DNA of 64,000 bases. Source: Gordonia rhizosphera NBRC 16068 (GTDB taxonomy: Bacteria; Actinomycetota; Actinomycetes; Mycobacteriales; Mycobacteriaceae). Below are positions 8,360 through 16,019 of this stretch, in pieces. Within the stretch, counting starts at the first letter, position 1. Every line of letters starts with the position of its first letter. The translations under genes were made by a program, and so were the position numbers. The notes beneath the pieces are model-generated. The model made no database searches, was not told the origin of the DNA, and saw only the letters and a program-made list of their open reading frames with translations. The stretch is from assembly GCF_000298195.1 (NCBI RefSeq), contig NZ_BAHC01000069.1:59716-123715 (forward strand), in the 5' to 3' direction.

Positions 8360-8863
8360 TCAGGCGCAGGCGGGTACGTCGTTCACACCACCCTGTACGG
8401 ACAGCAGTGCACAGAATGTGGCGGCACTGACCTTCCAGGTGCCGTCCTCGTTGACCGACTGACCGAGCTGGTCCGGCAACACAGGGGTCCCCTGGAGCAG
8501 CAGGTCGAAGGTGACATCGGCGTGTCCGACATCGGTCATCGTCACGCTCTTCACGGCCGCCGTGGTCTGCATGGACTGCGGGTTCTGGGTGAGTCCTTGC
8601 AGCACCGGTTCGAAGGCCGCGCCGTCGGTGATCAGCGCGGCTCGTTCGGCGGGAGGTGTTTGACCGTTGAAGAACGTCACGAAGTTGTCGGTGATTTCCT
8701 GCGTGGTCGCGGCATCGGCGGTCGCCGATGCGCTCGATGCGGCGGCGGCCGAAGACGCACTGGAGTCGGAATCCGAGTCCGAGCTGCAGCCCGCCGCGAC
8801 GCCGACGACCATGATCGCGCCGGCACACATCGCGAGTGCACGTCCGATGACTGTTCTGCGCAT
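8360..8863 (-). CDS. Small secreted lipoprotein, MTB12/NTF2-like
   Basis: A 167-aa protein with a lipoprotein signal ending GVAAGC (Cys26), a Ser/Ala/Asp linker to about residue 55, and a folded domain. The domain (ITDNFVTFFNGQTPP..., PACA C-terminus) resembles the low-molecular-weight antigen MTB12 type of mycolate bacteria. Two Cys near the C-terminus may form a disulfide. The start at 8863 is chosen because AAAGGA sits about 8 bases upstream. Its promoter region holds a multi-half-site copy of the regulon operator (8962-8990), so it is probably co-induced with the catabolic genes. A cell-envelope role in substrate handling is possible but unproven. Confidence 0.75.
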   Translation of the reverse strand: MRRTVIGRALAMCAGAIMVVGVAAGCSSDSDSDSSASSAAAASSASATADAATTQEITDNFVTFFNGQTPPAERAALITDGAAFEPVLQGLTQNPQSMQTTAAVKSVTMTDVGHADVTFDLLLQGTPVLPDQLGQSVNEDGTWKVSAATFCALLSVQGGVNDVPACA

Positions 8864-8961
8864 GATGGAGTCCTTTCTCGTGAGCACCCGAATCCGAAGT
8901 GTTCACAGATCCAAGAAAGAGTCGCCGGCGATCCACTGCCGGTAACTGAGATGGTAACCGC

Positions 8962-8990
8962 ATTCTCATATTAGAGAATATGCAATTCTC
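8962..8990. promoter_or_regulatory. Regulon operator site b, three half-sites
   Basis: Half-sites ATTCTC (8962-8967), GAGAAT (8974-8979) and ATTCTC (8985-8990) alternate in direction with spacers of 6 and 5. All three match the arms of the 15-bp palindrome found elsewhere in the locus, but the spacing differs. The region lies about 100 bp upstream of the lipoprotein start and can only serve that gene, because the neighbouring crotonase gene ends here. Confidence 0.6.
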
Positions 8991-9035
8991 GGCGCTCTTT
9001 GTTGCACTTTGCCCGATTTTGACGTCCGGCCGAGA

Positions 9036-9818
9036 CTACTTGATCGTCGCCTTCATCTCGTCGAGATTCGTCAGGATCGGGTAGCCACCAACACTGAGCG
9101 CGTGACCGTGGCCGGTCTGATGGATGTCGAAGACCGACTGGATGGCCGCGTAGAAACCCTGCACATCGAGGGTCTGGTTCACCGCCCGCTTCGCCTGGCG
9201 CAGGCCGAACGCCGGCTTCGACGCGATGGTGCGTGCCAGTTCCATGGTTCGCTGATCGAGCTCGTCGCGTGGAACCACGAGGTTGACCATGCCGGTCTTC
9301 TCGGCCTCCTCGGCGGTCACCGGACGACCGGTGAAAAGGATCTCCTTCGCCTTCCGCGGGCCGAGTTCCCAAGTATGACCATGATATTCGACTCCACCGA
9401 TACCCATCATCACCACCGGATCGGAGAACTTCGCATCATCGGCCGCAACGATCAGATCACACGGCCAGCACAACAGCAGTCCCCCGGCGATGCACCGCCC
9501 CTGCACCGCCGCGATGCTGGGTTTGGGAATGTTGCGCCATCGCAGGCTGTACTCGAGGTAGCGCCGGGCCTCGCCGGCGTAGACGCGTTCCAGGGTGATC
9601 GGCCCCTGATTCGCCCGGCCGCTTTTCAGATCGTGGCCGGCCGAGAAGTGTTTGCCCTCGCCCCGCAGGATGATCACCGAGACACCGGGATCGTCACTTG
9701 CCCGCGTCCACGCCGCATCGAGTTCGTCGAGAAGTTCCGCGTTCTGCGCGTTCGCGACCTCCGGCCGGTTCAGCGTGATCGTCGCCACCCGCTCGGACAC
9801 GTCATAGAGGATGTTCAT
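9036..9818 (-). CDS. Enoyl-CoA hydratase/isomerase (crotonase), EchA13-like
   Basis: A 260-aa crotonase. The oxyanion-hole elements are KHFSAGHD (56-63) and QGRCIAGGLLL (106-116). DPVVMMGIGGVEYHGHTW follows, where active-site acids usually lie. It is the last gene of a minus-strand operon after two ACADs and would hydrate their enoyl-CoA product, or open a ring. The ATG at 9818 has AGGAG 7 bases upstream. An alternative ATG at 9872 overlaps the upstream stop as ATGA and would add 18 residues. It resembles the steroid-locus crotonase at 44146 in length, motifs and C-terminal layout. Confidence 0.85.
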   Translation of the reverse strand: MNILYDVSERVATITLNRPEVANAQNAELLDELDAAWTRASDDPGVSVIILRGEGKHFSAGHDLKSGRANQGPITLERVYAGEARRYLEYSLRWRNIPKPSIAAVQGRCIAGGLLLCWPCDLIVAADDAKFSDPVVMMGIGGVEYHGHTWELGPRKAKEILFTGRPVTAEEAEKTGMVNLVVPRDELDQRTMELARTIASKPAFGLRQAKRAVNQTLDVQGFYAAIQSVFDIHQTGHGHALSVGGYPILTNLDEMKATIK

Positions 9819-9868
9819 CGGTCTCCTACTCGAATCCGACTGGGACACTGGCTCTTCGTCGGTTTGAC

Positions 9869-11044
9869 TCATCGTCGGGGCAATCCCAGGACGCGCTCGG
9901 CGATCACGTTGCGCTGAATCTCTGAGGTACCCCCGGCGATCGTGTATCCGAAACTGCGGGCGTACCGCTCGAACCAACTGGCATAGAGGGTCTCGAGATC
10001 GGTGTGACAGTACGGCGCCGTCAACATGGGGTGCACCAGGCCATCGGCGCCCGCAGCGGCCAGCGCGTGTCCCGTGGCGGACTGGACGGCCTCGGAACCC
10101 ATCAACTTGAGCACCGACAGGGCCGGGACGTCCTGTTCCCCCCGCGACTCTCTGGCCAACGCACGAGACCCGAGCAGACGTAGGGCTGTCGAATCCATCA
10201 CCAGTGTGGCGTAGCGATCACGGTCCAACACCGTCGTCGGACGGAAATCGCGCAGGAGTGCCTCGAGCCGTTCAGCGAAGCTGAGCCACAACAGGGTTCG
10301 CTCGTGACCCAGCGATCCGTTCGCGACGCGCCAGCCGCCGTTGAGTTCGCCGATGAGATTCTCCGCCGGCACCCGCACGTCCTCGAAGAACACCTCGTTG
10401 AAATCCAGGTCTGTCGGCGACGAGATCGCACCGAACGGCCGCCGGGTGACGCCGGGTAGATCGGTCGGGATCAGTAGGACGCTGATGCCCTTGTGTTGCG
10501 GCACGTCGGGATCGGTCCGCACGAAGGTCAGCAGGACGTCGGCGTCGTGGGCGCCCGAGGTCCACACCTTCTGGCCGTTCACCACGAACTCATCACCCTC
10601 GAGGCGTGCCCGGGTCCGCAGCGAAGCCAGGTCGGACCCCGCGCCCGGTTCGCTCATCCCGAGCGCGGCCGTCATCTCCGCGCGCAGAATACGAACGGCC
10701 CACTTCTGTTTCTGTTCGGGGGTACCGAAAGACAACAGCGAGGCGGCGATGATGCCGAGACCTTGCGGGTTGTAACTGTGGTAGATGCGGCGGCGGGACA
10801 ACTCCTCGAGGTGGACATACTGCTGGAGAATCCCCGCATCGCGACCGCCGAACTCCGGCGGATTCCCGGGCAGGAGCCAGCCGCTGTCGAACTGCAGCCG
10901 TTGCCATTCGCGCGCCCACGCCGGAATGTCTGCACTGGACTTCGCACGTACCCCACCTTCGGCCTCGGGCGGGAGGTGCTCGTCGAGGAAGGCGACGAAC
11001 TCCGCCCGGAACTCCTCGACGTCGGCATCAAAGTTGAGCTGCAC
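9869..11044 (-). CDS. Acyl-CoA dehydrogenase, FAD-binding partner (pair 2)
   Basis: A 391-aa ACAD with SEPGAGSDLASLRTRA near 130-145, VVNGQKVWTSGAHDAD near 154-169, and the C-terminal IAGGTSEIQRNVIAERVLGL. The GTG at 11044 has GAGGAG 5 bases upstream and overlaps the preceding ACAD gene by 17 bases. With that gene it forms the second unequal pair of the locus, so an alpha2beta2 enzyme is likely. It is regulated from the divergent region holding operator site c. Confidence 0.85.
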   Translation of the reverse strand: MQLNFDADVEEFRAEFVAFLDEHLPPEAEGGVRAKSSADIPAWAREWQRLQFDSGWLLPGNPPEFGGRDAGILQQYVHLEELSRRRIYHSYNPQGLGIIAASLLSFGTPEQKQKWAVRILRAEMTAALGMSEPGAGSDLASLRTRARLEGDEFVVNGQKVWTSGAHDADVLLTFVRTDPDVPQHKGISVLLIPTDLPGVTRRPFGAISSPTDLDFNEVFFEDVRVPAENLIGELNGGWRVANGSLGHERTLLWLSFAERLEALLRDFRPTTVLDRDRYATLVMDSTALRLLGSRALARESRGEQDVPALSVLKLMGSEAVQSATGHALAAAGADGLVHPMLTAPYCHTDLETLYASWFERYARSFGYTIAGGTSEIQRNVIAERVLGLPRR

Positions 11045-12035
11045 GGTACTCCTCGGTGATGATCGCCCGGTGCTCGTCAGTACCACCGAGCATGAGTTCT
11101 CCTGCCTTGGCGCGTTTCAGAGCGAACTGGAGGTCGTTTTCCCACGTGTAGCCCATCGCCCCGAACAGCTGGTATCCGTTGCGAAAGACCAGGGATTGAC
11201 ATTCACCCGCCGACGCCTTCGCCATGGATGCTGCGAGCGTCATGTCGGCGCCGTTGGTGGCGATCGTCAGCGCACTGTAGTAAGCCAGCGCACGGGCCCG
11301 TTCGATCGCCACATGCATGTCGGCGGCCTTGTGTTTGACCGCCTGGAAGGTGCCGATGGCGACGCCGAACTGCTGCCGGTTGCGCACGTGGTCGAGGGCG
11401 AGGTCGAGAATCCGCTGACATGCACCGACCATGGTGATGGAAAGGCCCATGAGCGCGGTGGCCCGGGCCTGCTTCACATCGACCGATGGGTTCCGACACG
11501 AATCCAACACGCGCACAACGGGAAAGGTGAGGTCGGCGACGTGCAGCAGCGGGTCGAAGGTCGGTACCGCGGTGGTGATGACCTCGTCGGCGGGGATCAC
11601 GAACACGCCGGCAGCCGTGACGACGGCGACCTGATCGGCACGGGAGCCGTCGAGCACCATGCGACATGTCCCGCTCAGCAGCCAGCCATCGTCATCGAGG
11701 TGGGCATGCACTCCCTCGTAGGCCGCGGCGCCCGCCGCACCGGCGGTTCTGAGCTCACCCGCCAGCGGGGCGAACTGCGTGGTGGTGGCCAGAAACGGTG
11801 TCGGATCGGTGGCGGCGCCCAAGGCCTCGAGCGCGATGGCCAGTTCGACGGCATCGGCGGGGTCGATCAGCTCCGTCCAGCCCTGATCTACGAAGGTGCC
11901 CCACAGGGTCGCGGGATCGGCCCCACGATCCACGACATCACGAATCCACCCGGGCGAGCAGTCCCGGGAGAGTAGCTCGCGGACGGTCTTGCCCCAGAGG
12001 CGTTGGTCGGAGTCGAACTCGACGAGCACGGACAC
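11028..12035 (-). CDS. Acyl-CoA dehydrogenase-like beta partner (pair 2)
   Basis: A 335-aa ACAD homologue from a GTG start preceded by GAGAGGGGA. The C-terminal helical domain is clear (NRQQFGVAIGTFQAVKHKAADM near 218-239, and FGAMGYTWENDLQFALKRAKAGE), while the N-terminal half is divergent. It lacks the GGTxEIQ signature. It is the first gene of the operon facing the TetR gene, with the regulon operator 67 bp upstream. The order here is beta partner then FAD-binding partner, the reverse of the first pair. Confidence 0.8.
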   Translation of the reverse strand: MSVLVEFDSDQRLWGKTVRELLSRDCSPGWIRDVVDRGADPATLWGTFVDQGWTELIDPADAVELAIALEALGAATDPTPFLATTTQFAPLAGELRTAGAAGAAAYEGVHAHLDDDGWLLSGTCRMVLDGSRADQVAVVTAAGVFVIPADEVITTAVPTFDPLLHVADLTFPVVRVLDSCRNPSVDVKQARATALMGLSITMVGACQRILDLALDHVRNRQQFGVAIGTFQAVKHKAADMHVAIERARALAYYSALTIATNGADMTLAASMAKASAGECQSLVFRNGYQLFGAMGYTWENDLQFALKRAKAGELMLGGTDEHRAIITEEYRAAQL

Positions 12036-12101
12036 TCCCCTCTCAGCACGGATCGCCCCCAGGTGGCCTGACCCACGAGCGAGATGTGTCTTTTCTCAAT
12101 C

Positions 12102-12116
12102 GAGAATACAGTTCTC
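12102..12116. promoter_or_regulatory. Regulon operator site c (GAGAAT-ACA-GTTCTC)
   Basis: 15-bp inverted repeat, one base off perfect symmetry, in the 188-bp divergent region between the ACAD operon and the TetR gene. Additional half-site words (TTCTC at 12093-12097 and TGAGAA at 12121-12126) flank it. Position suits control of both directions, including autoregulation of the TetR gene. Confidence 0.7.
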
Positions 12117-12131
12117 TTCCTGAGAAAGGAA

Positions 12132-12146
12132 CACTTGCCTCAAGTG
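12132..12146. promoter_or_regulatory. Second inverted repeat in the TetR promoter (CACTTG-CCT-CAAGTG)
   Basis: A perfect 6-bp-arm, 3-bp-spacer palindrome of different sequence from the regulon operator, 16 bp from it and 78 bp before the TetR ATG. It could be the autoregulatory operator of the TetR protein or a site for another regulator. It was seen only once in the window. Confidence 0.4.
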
Positions 12147-12223
12147 CGCGCCGATGGCACTTTTGGTCATTCACTCGGCTAAACTCGGCGTATGGAACTG
12201 CACTTCGTCGGAAATTTCGCGCG

Positions 12224-12883
12224 ATGACCAGCGCGAATGAAGAGCCGGCCTGGAAGCAACGCGCGGTGGAGCGGTCGATCAAGACCGCCAAACTCCGCGC
12301 CGAACAGCGCGTACAGCGCTTCCTCGATGCCGCCCAGGCGATCATCACCGAGAAGGGCACCACCGAGTTCACGGTCCAGGAGGTCGTCGAACGGTCCAAG
12401 CAGTCACTGCGGAGCTTCTACCTACAGTTCGACGGCAAGCACGAGCTCCTTCTGGCGCTATTCGAGGACGCACTGAGCAAATCCGCCGACCAGATTCGCG
12501 CCGCCGCGTCGTCCGAGTCTGATCCGATCGAGCGAATCCGCGTCGCGGTGACCCTGCTGTTCGAGTTGTCTCGTCCTGATCCAAATGCCAAGCGCCCCTT
12601 GTTCAGCGACTTCGCACCGCAACTTCTCATCACCCACCCGAACGAGGTACGCGTGGCGCACGCGCCACTCGTCGCACTTCTCACCGAGTTCCTCGAGAAG
12701 GCCGACGCCGCCGAAGAATTGCGCCCCGGGCTCAATCCACGCAGAATGGCGGCGATGGTCATGCAGACAGTCATGTTCATCGCGCAGTCGAGCACCGCGT
12801 CCGGTGAGTCCGAGGGCCACGCCATCACCGCCGACGAGGTCTGGGACTTCTGCTCGCAGGGTTTCTCCCGCAGGACCATCTGA
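12224..12883 (+). CDS. TetR-family transcriptional regulator, candidate controller of the local regulon
   Basis: A 219-aa regulator. The N-terminal helix-turn-helix lies at about residues 30-75 (RFLDAAQAIITEKGTTEFTVQEVVERS, then SLRSFYLQFDGKHELLLALFEDAL). A helical ligand-binding domain follows, with FADQ-type features absent. It stands alone between two catabolic operons. Palindromes lie on both sides (12102-12116 upstream, 12892-12906 between its stop and the next gene). Central position, a palindrome of TetR size, and co-occurrence of that palindrome with every operon nearby make it the best candidate repressor. The ligand is probably a pathway CoA ester, by analogy with KstR, KstR2 and FadR-type TetR proteins. 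That link is inferred. Confidence 0.85.
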   Translation: MTSANEEPAWKQRAVERSIKTAKLRAEQRVQRFLDAAQAIITEKGTTEFTVQEVVERSKQSLRSFYLQFDGKHELLLALFEDALSKSADQIRAAASSESDPIERIRVAVTLLFELSRPDPNAKRPLFSDFAPQLLITHPNEVRVAHAPLVALLTEFLEKADAAEELRPGLNPRRMAAMVMQTVMFIAQSSTASGESEGHAITADEVWDFCSQGFSRRTI

Positions 12884-12891
12884 GACCGTAG

Positions 12892-12906
12892 GAGAATTAG
12901 GTTCTC
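12892..12906. promoter_or_regulatory. Regulon operator site d (GAGAAT-TAG-GTTCTC)
   Basis: 15-bp inverted repeat 30 bp before the thioesterase ATG. A TTGGCA...TACACT arrangement follows, with the TACACT at 12924-12929 and the ATG at 12937, so the transcript may be leaderless and the operator would lie near the -35 side. Confidence 0.75.
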
Positions 12907-12936
12907 AATCTCGAGATTGGCACTTACACTACTGTC

Positions 12937-13788
12937 ATGGGGAATGACTGGAGTGGGTTGATCTCTGTCCTCGACTTGCACGAGTGCACGCCGGTGGGCG
13001 CGGCCGTGCCCGCGACTACGCATGGCGGCGAGGAGTCGGGGGTGAGATGTTTTCGCGGCCCGAACCTCTCACTGCCCTACCGTCGGCTCTTCGGCGGTCA
13101 ATTGCTCGCCCAATTCGTCGCGGCGGCCACGCTTGGCAGTCCGGAGAAGTCGGTGCGATCGATGCACGCGAACTTCGTTCGCGAGGGACTCGTCGACGAG
13201 GAGGTCACCTACGACGTGGTCCACCGGCATCGTGGCCGGTCCTTCGACACGCTGCAGATCAGCGCGCTGCAGCAAGACCGACTGATCGCGGTGGCGACGG
13301 TCGCCATGCATGTTCCCGACGATGGTCCGGATGTGCAGACGATCTCCGACATCCCCCCGATTCCGCCGGCCGACCGAGAGATCATCGTCGGCCTTCTGCC
13401 GTGGGAGACACGTTCGGTCGACGATCTCGACGAGCCAGCAGCCGCGCCACCGCATTACGAGCTGTGGATGCGCACTCCGCCGGCCAACGATCCGGGTCAG
13501 TACCCCGCGGTGGCCGCGTATGCCACGGACCTCACCGTCATCGGGACGGCCCTCCGACCGCTCGACGGATACAGCCAGGGCGGAAACGGCACCGCATTCC
13601 ATTCTGCGGTCACGTCACACACGATCTGGTTCCATCGGCCACTCCGCACCGACGACTGGCTGCTGCTTCGCCAGGACAGCCCGATCATCGCCGGCGGCCG
13701 ATGCTACGGGCGCGGCGATCTCATCACCGGAAATGGCTCGCTGGTGGCTTCTTTCGCCCAAGAGGCCGTCGTCCGGTTCCCGTCGTGA
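12937..13788 (+). CDS. Acyl-CoA thioesterase, TesB-like double hot-dog
   Basis: A 283-aa protein with two hot-dog halves. The first contains LFGGQLLAQFVAAA (residues ~48-61) and SMHANFVREG. The second contains TIWFHRPLRTDDWLLLRQDSP near 226-246. These are the TesB/ACOT8 pattern. It would hydrolyse acyl-CoAs, freeing CoA or exporting a dead-end acid. It is a single-gene unit with its own operator copy. No ribosome site precedes the ATG, but a -10-like TACACT lies 8 bases upstream, so leaderless translation is likely. Confidence 0.8.
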   Translation: MGNDWSGLISVLDLHECTPVGAAVPATTHGGEESGVRCFRGPNLSLPYRRLFGGQLLAQFVAAATLGSPEKSVRSMHANFVREGLVDEEVTYDVVHRHRGRSFDTLQISALQQDRLIAVATVAMHVPDDGPDVQTISDIPPIPPADREIIVGLLPWETRSVDDLDEPAAAPPHYELWMRTPPANDPGQYPAVAAYATDLTVIGTALRPLDGYSQGGNGTAFHSAVTSHTIWFHRPLRTDDWLLLRQDSPIIAGGRCYGRGDLITGNGSLVASFAQEAVVRFPS

Positions 13789-13981
13789 CCACCCCGGATC
13801 TGCTGTCCTGCGCACCGTGGGCCACCGCGCCATCGGCGCCCGATCACTGCGGGGCGTCATCGAACACCAACCCGATCCCCGACGGCACCGCCCCATTTCT
13901 CGCCGACCGGTGAGATTTCGGGTGCTGTCGGTGGAATATAGGTCGCTGTCGGTGGGAATCCGGGTGCCGTCGACGACTCGG

Positions 13982-14887
13982 CTATCGGCGGCTATCGGGG
14001 GCGATCAGGCGTTCGGCCGCCGCGTAGACGTCACTGCGGCCGGCGACGGCATCGTCGACGGCATCGGCGAGACCGGGATGCGTACGCAGGCGCGTCATCG
14101 CCAACGACAGGATCTGCGTGCGCACGCGGGCCGCGCGGCGGGCGGGATCGTCGTCGCGCCGATGATGGTCGATGGCTTCCAGGAGTTCGGTGACGCCCTC
14201 ACCACGCGTGGCGATCAGGGTCAACACCGGCGCCGAGGACTCCATCCGCAGGTCGCGAACGGTCTGTTCGGCGCCCTCGCGATCGGCCTTGTTGACCACA
14301 AGGATGTCGGCCACCTCCAACAACCCGGCCTTGGCAGCCTGAACCGCATCTCCTGCACCAGGATTGAGGATCACAATGGCGGGGTCGGAAACCGCGGACA
14401 CCTCGACCTCGGACTGACCCACGCCGACGGTTTCCACGAAAACGATGTCATAGGCCAGTGCCTCCAGGAGGCGGATGGCCGCCGGTACCGCAGATGCCAG
14501 GCCGCCGAGATGACCTCGCGTCGCCATCGACCGGATCAGCACATCGGTGTCGTCGATGTGCTGGGTCATCCGGATTCGGTCTCCCAGAAGCGCTCCGCCG
14601 CTGTACGGCGACGTGGGGTCGACGGCCAGCACCGCGACCCGACGACCCTGCTCACGGTAGGCGGCGACGAGCGCGGTGATGGTCGTCGACTTCCCCGCAC
14701 CCGGCGGTCCGGTTATCCCGATGACCGACACCGTGCCGGATGCGGGGCCGATGGCCGCCAGGACAGCCGCCCGACCCTCTCCCTCGACCTGGGTCAGGAG
14801 TCGGCCGGCCGCGCGTGCCGATCCGGAGCGCGCCGCTTGGAGAAGGCCGTCGACGGTGGCCGGGAGCGTCGACCGGCGATCAGCCAT
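13982..14887 (-). CDS. MeaB/ArgK-type GTPase, chaperone of a B12-dependent mutase
   Basis: A 301-aa G3E-family P-loop GTPase. Walker A is GITGPPGAGKST near 56-67, with DPTSPYSGGALLGDRIRM (switch region) and NKAD later. MeaB proteins load and protect adenosylcobalamin in acyl-CoA mutases. The matching mutase subunits lie 12 kb away (26870-28848), in another operon carrying the same operator. The ATG at 14887 overlaps the end of the thiolase gene by 8 bases. This links MeaB to the thiolase/ligase operon and supports a dedicated mutase step in the pathway. The alternative upstream start at 14956 would sit inside the thiolase and has no ribosome site. Confidence 0.85.
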   Translation of the reverse strand: MADRRSTLPATVDGLLQAARSGSARAAGRLLTQVEGEGRAAVLAAIGPASGTVSVIGITGPPGAGKSTTITALVAAYREQGRRVAVLAVDPTSPYSGGALLGDRIRMTQHIDDTDVLIRSMATRGHLGGLASAVPAAIRLLEALAYDIVFVETVGVGQSEVEVSAVSDPAIVILNPGAGDAVQAAKAGLLEVADILVVNKADREGAEQTVRDLRMESSAPVLTLIATRGEGVTELLEAIDHHRRDDDPARRAARVRTQILSLAMTRLRTHPGLADAVDDAVAGRSDVYAAAERLIAPDSRR

Positions 14888-16019
14888 GGACCTCGATGAC
14901 CGTCGCCGACCCGAGTCCACCACCCGCGCACATCGAGGCGACACCGATTCCGCCACCGCGCCTGCGCAATTCGTAGACGAGGGTGGTGAGCATCCGCGCC
15001 CCGCTGGCGGCTACCGGGTGCCCGAGCGAACATCCGCTGCCGCTGACGTTGACGATGTCGGGATCGATGTCGAGCAGTCTCACACAGGCCAGGCAGTTGG
15101 CGGCGAAGGCCTCGTTGATCTCGAACAGATCGACGTCGGCGAGCGAGAGTCCGGCGCGCTCCAGCGCCTTCGGGATCGCGGTCACCGGCGACAGGCCGGT
15201 CTGGGCGGGGCCGACTCCCACCGACGACCACGACCGCACCGTGGCGAGCGCGGGCATACCGAGTTCGTCGCTGGCGACCGCCAGGACCGCAGCGGCATCA
15301 TTGGCGCCGCTGGCGTTGCCGGCCGTGATCGAGAAGCCCTCGATCTCCGGGTGCAACGGCTTCAGCGCCGCCAACTTCTCCATGCTGGTCTCACGACGGG
15401 GATGCTCGTCGACCTCGAAGAGCCCGTGGACCGTCTTGATGGGGACCACCTCGTCGTCGAAACGTCCTTCATCGATCGCGCCGATGGCATTGCGGTGTGA
15501 CCGGAGCGCCCACTCGTCCATCTCCATCCGCGAGATCCCCGCGGCGAGAGCCGAGTTCCACCCGACCGTGATCGACATATCCCGGTTCGGCGCATCCGAC
15601 TGGTTGGGATGGGTGGGCGGCATCCACCGCTCGATCCACTCCTCACCGACCCGGAAGCTCTGCCGCGGCGAGGTGGACGCGGAGTTCACTCCGCCGGCGA
15701 GGATGAGCTTGTCCATTCCGGCGCGGATACTGCCGGCCGCCGTCTGCACGGCCGCGAGTCCGGCCGCACAGTGGCGGTTGACCGCCAGGCCCGGGACGTC
15801 GACGAGGCCCGCCGTGATGGCGGCGTGGCGGGCGATCACCCCGCCACCGTAGAGGCCTTCACCGAGGATCACGTCGTCGATCGGGGCCGAGCCGAGATCC
15901 TCGACGACGGCGGACACGGTGTGCTCGGCCAGGTCGAAGGCATCGGTGTCGCGCAGCGACCCCTTGAACGCGGTCCCTATCGGGGTCCGGCGCGCAGCGA
16001 CGATGACGGCTTCAGGCAT
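14880..16019 (-). CDS. Thiolase (acetyl-CoA C-acyltransferase)
   Basis: A 379-aa thiolase. The nucleophilic Cys84 sits in NRHCAAGLAAVQ. NEAFAANCL, SGCSLGHPVAASGAR and the C-terminal CAGGGLG give the other catalytic His/Cys motifs. It would cleave a 3-oxoacyl-CoA to acetyl-CoA or propionyl-CoA. The ATG at 16019 has GGAG about 8 bases upstream and overlaps the ligase gene by 8 bases; the ORF end overlaps MeaB. The Cys motif is CAAG rather than CxSG, which is seen in SCP2-like and FadA6-like branches. Confidence 0.85.
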   Translation of the reverse strand: MPEAVIVAARRTPIGTAFKGSLRDTDAFDLAEHTVSAVVEDLGSAPIDDVILGEGLYGGGVIARHAAITAGLVDVPGLAVNRHCAAGLAAVQTAAGSIRAGMDKLILAGGVNSASTSPRQSFRVGEEWIERWMPPTHPNQSDAPNRDMSITVGWNSALAAGISRMEMDEWALRSHRNAIGAIDEGRFDDEVVPIKTVHGLFEVDEHPRRETSMEKLAALKPLHPEIEGFSITAGNASGANDAAAVLAVASDELGMPALATVRSWSSVGVGPAQTGLSPVTAIPKALERAGLSLADVDLFEINEAFAANCLACVRLLDIDPDIVNVSGSGCSLGHPVAASGARMLTTLVYELRRRGGGIGVASMCAGGGLGSATVIEVHG

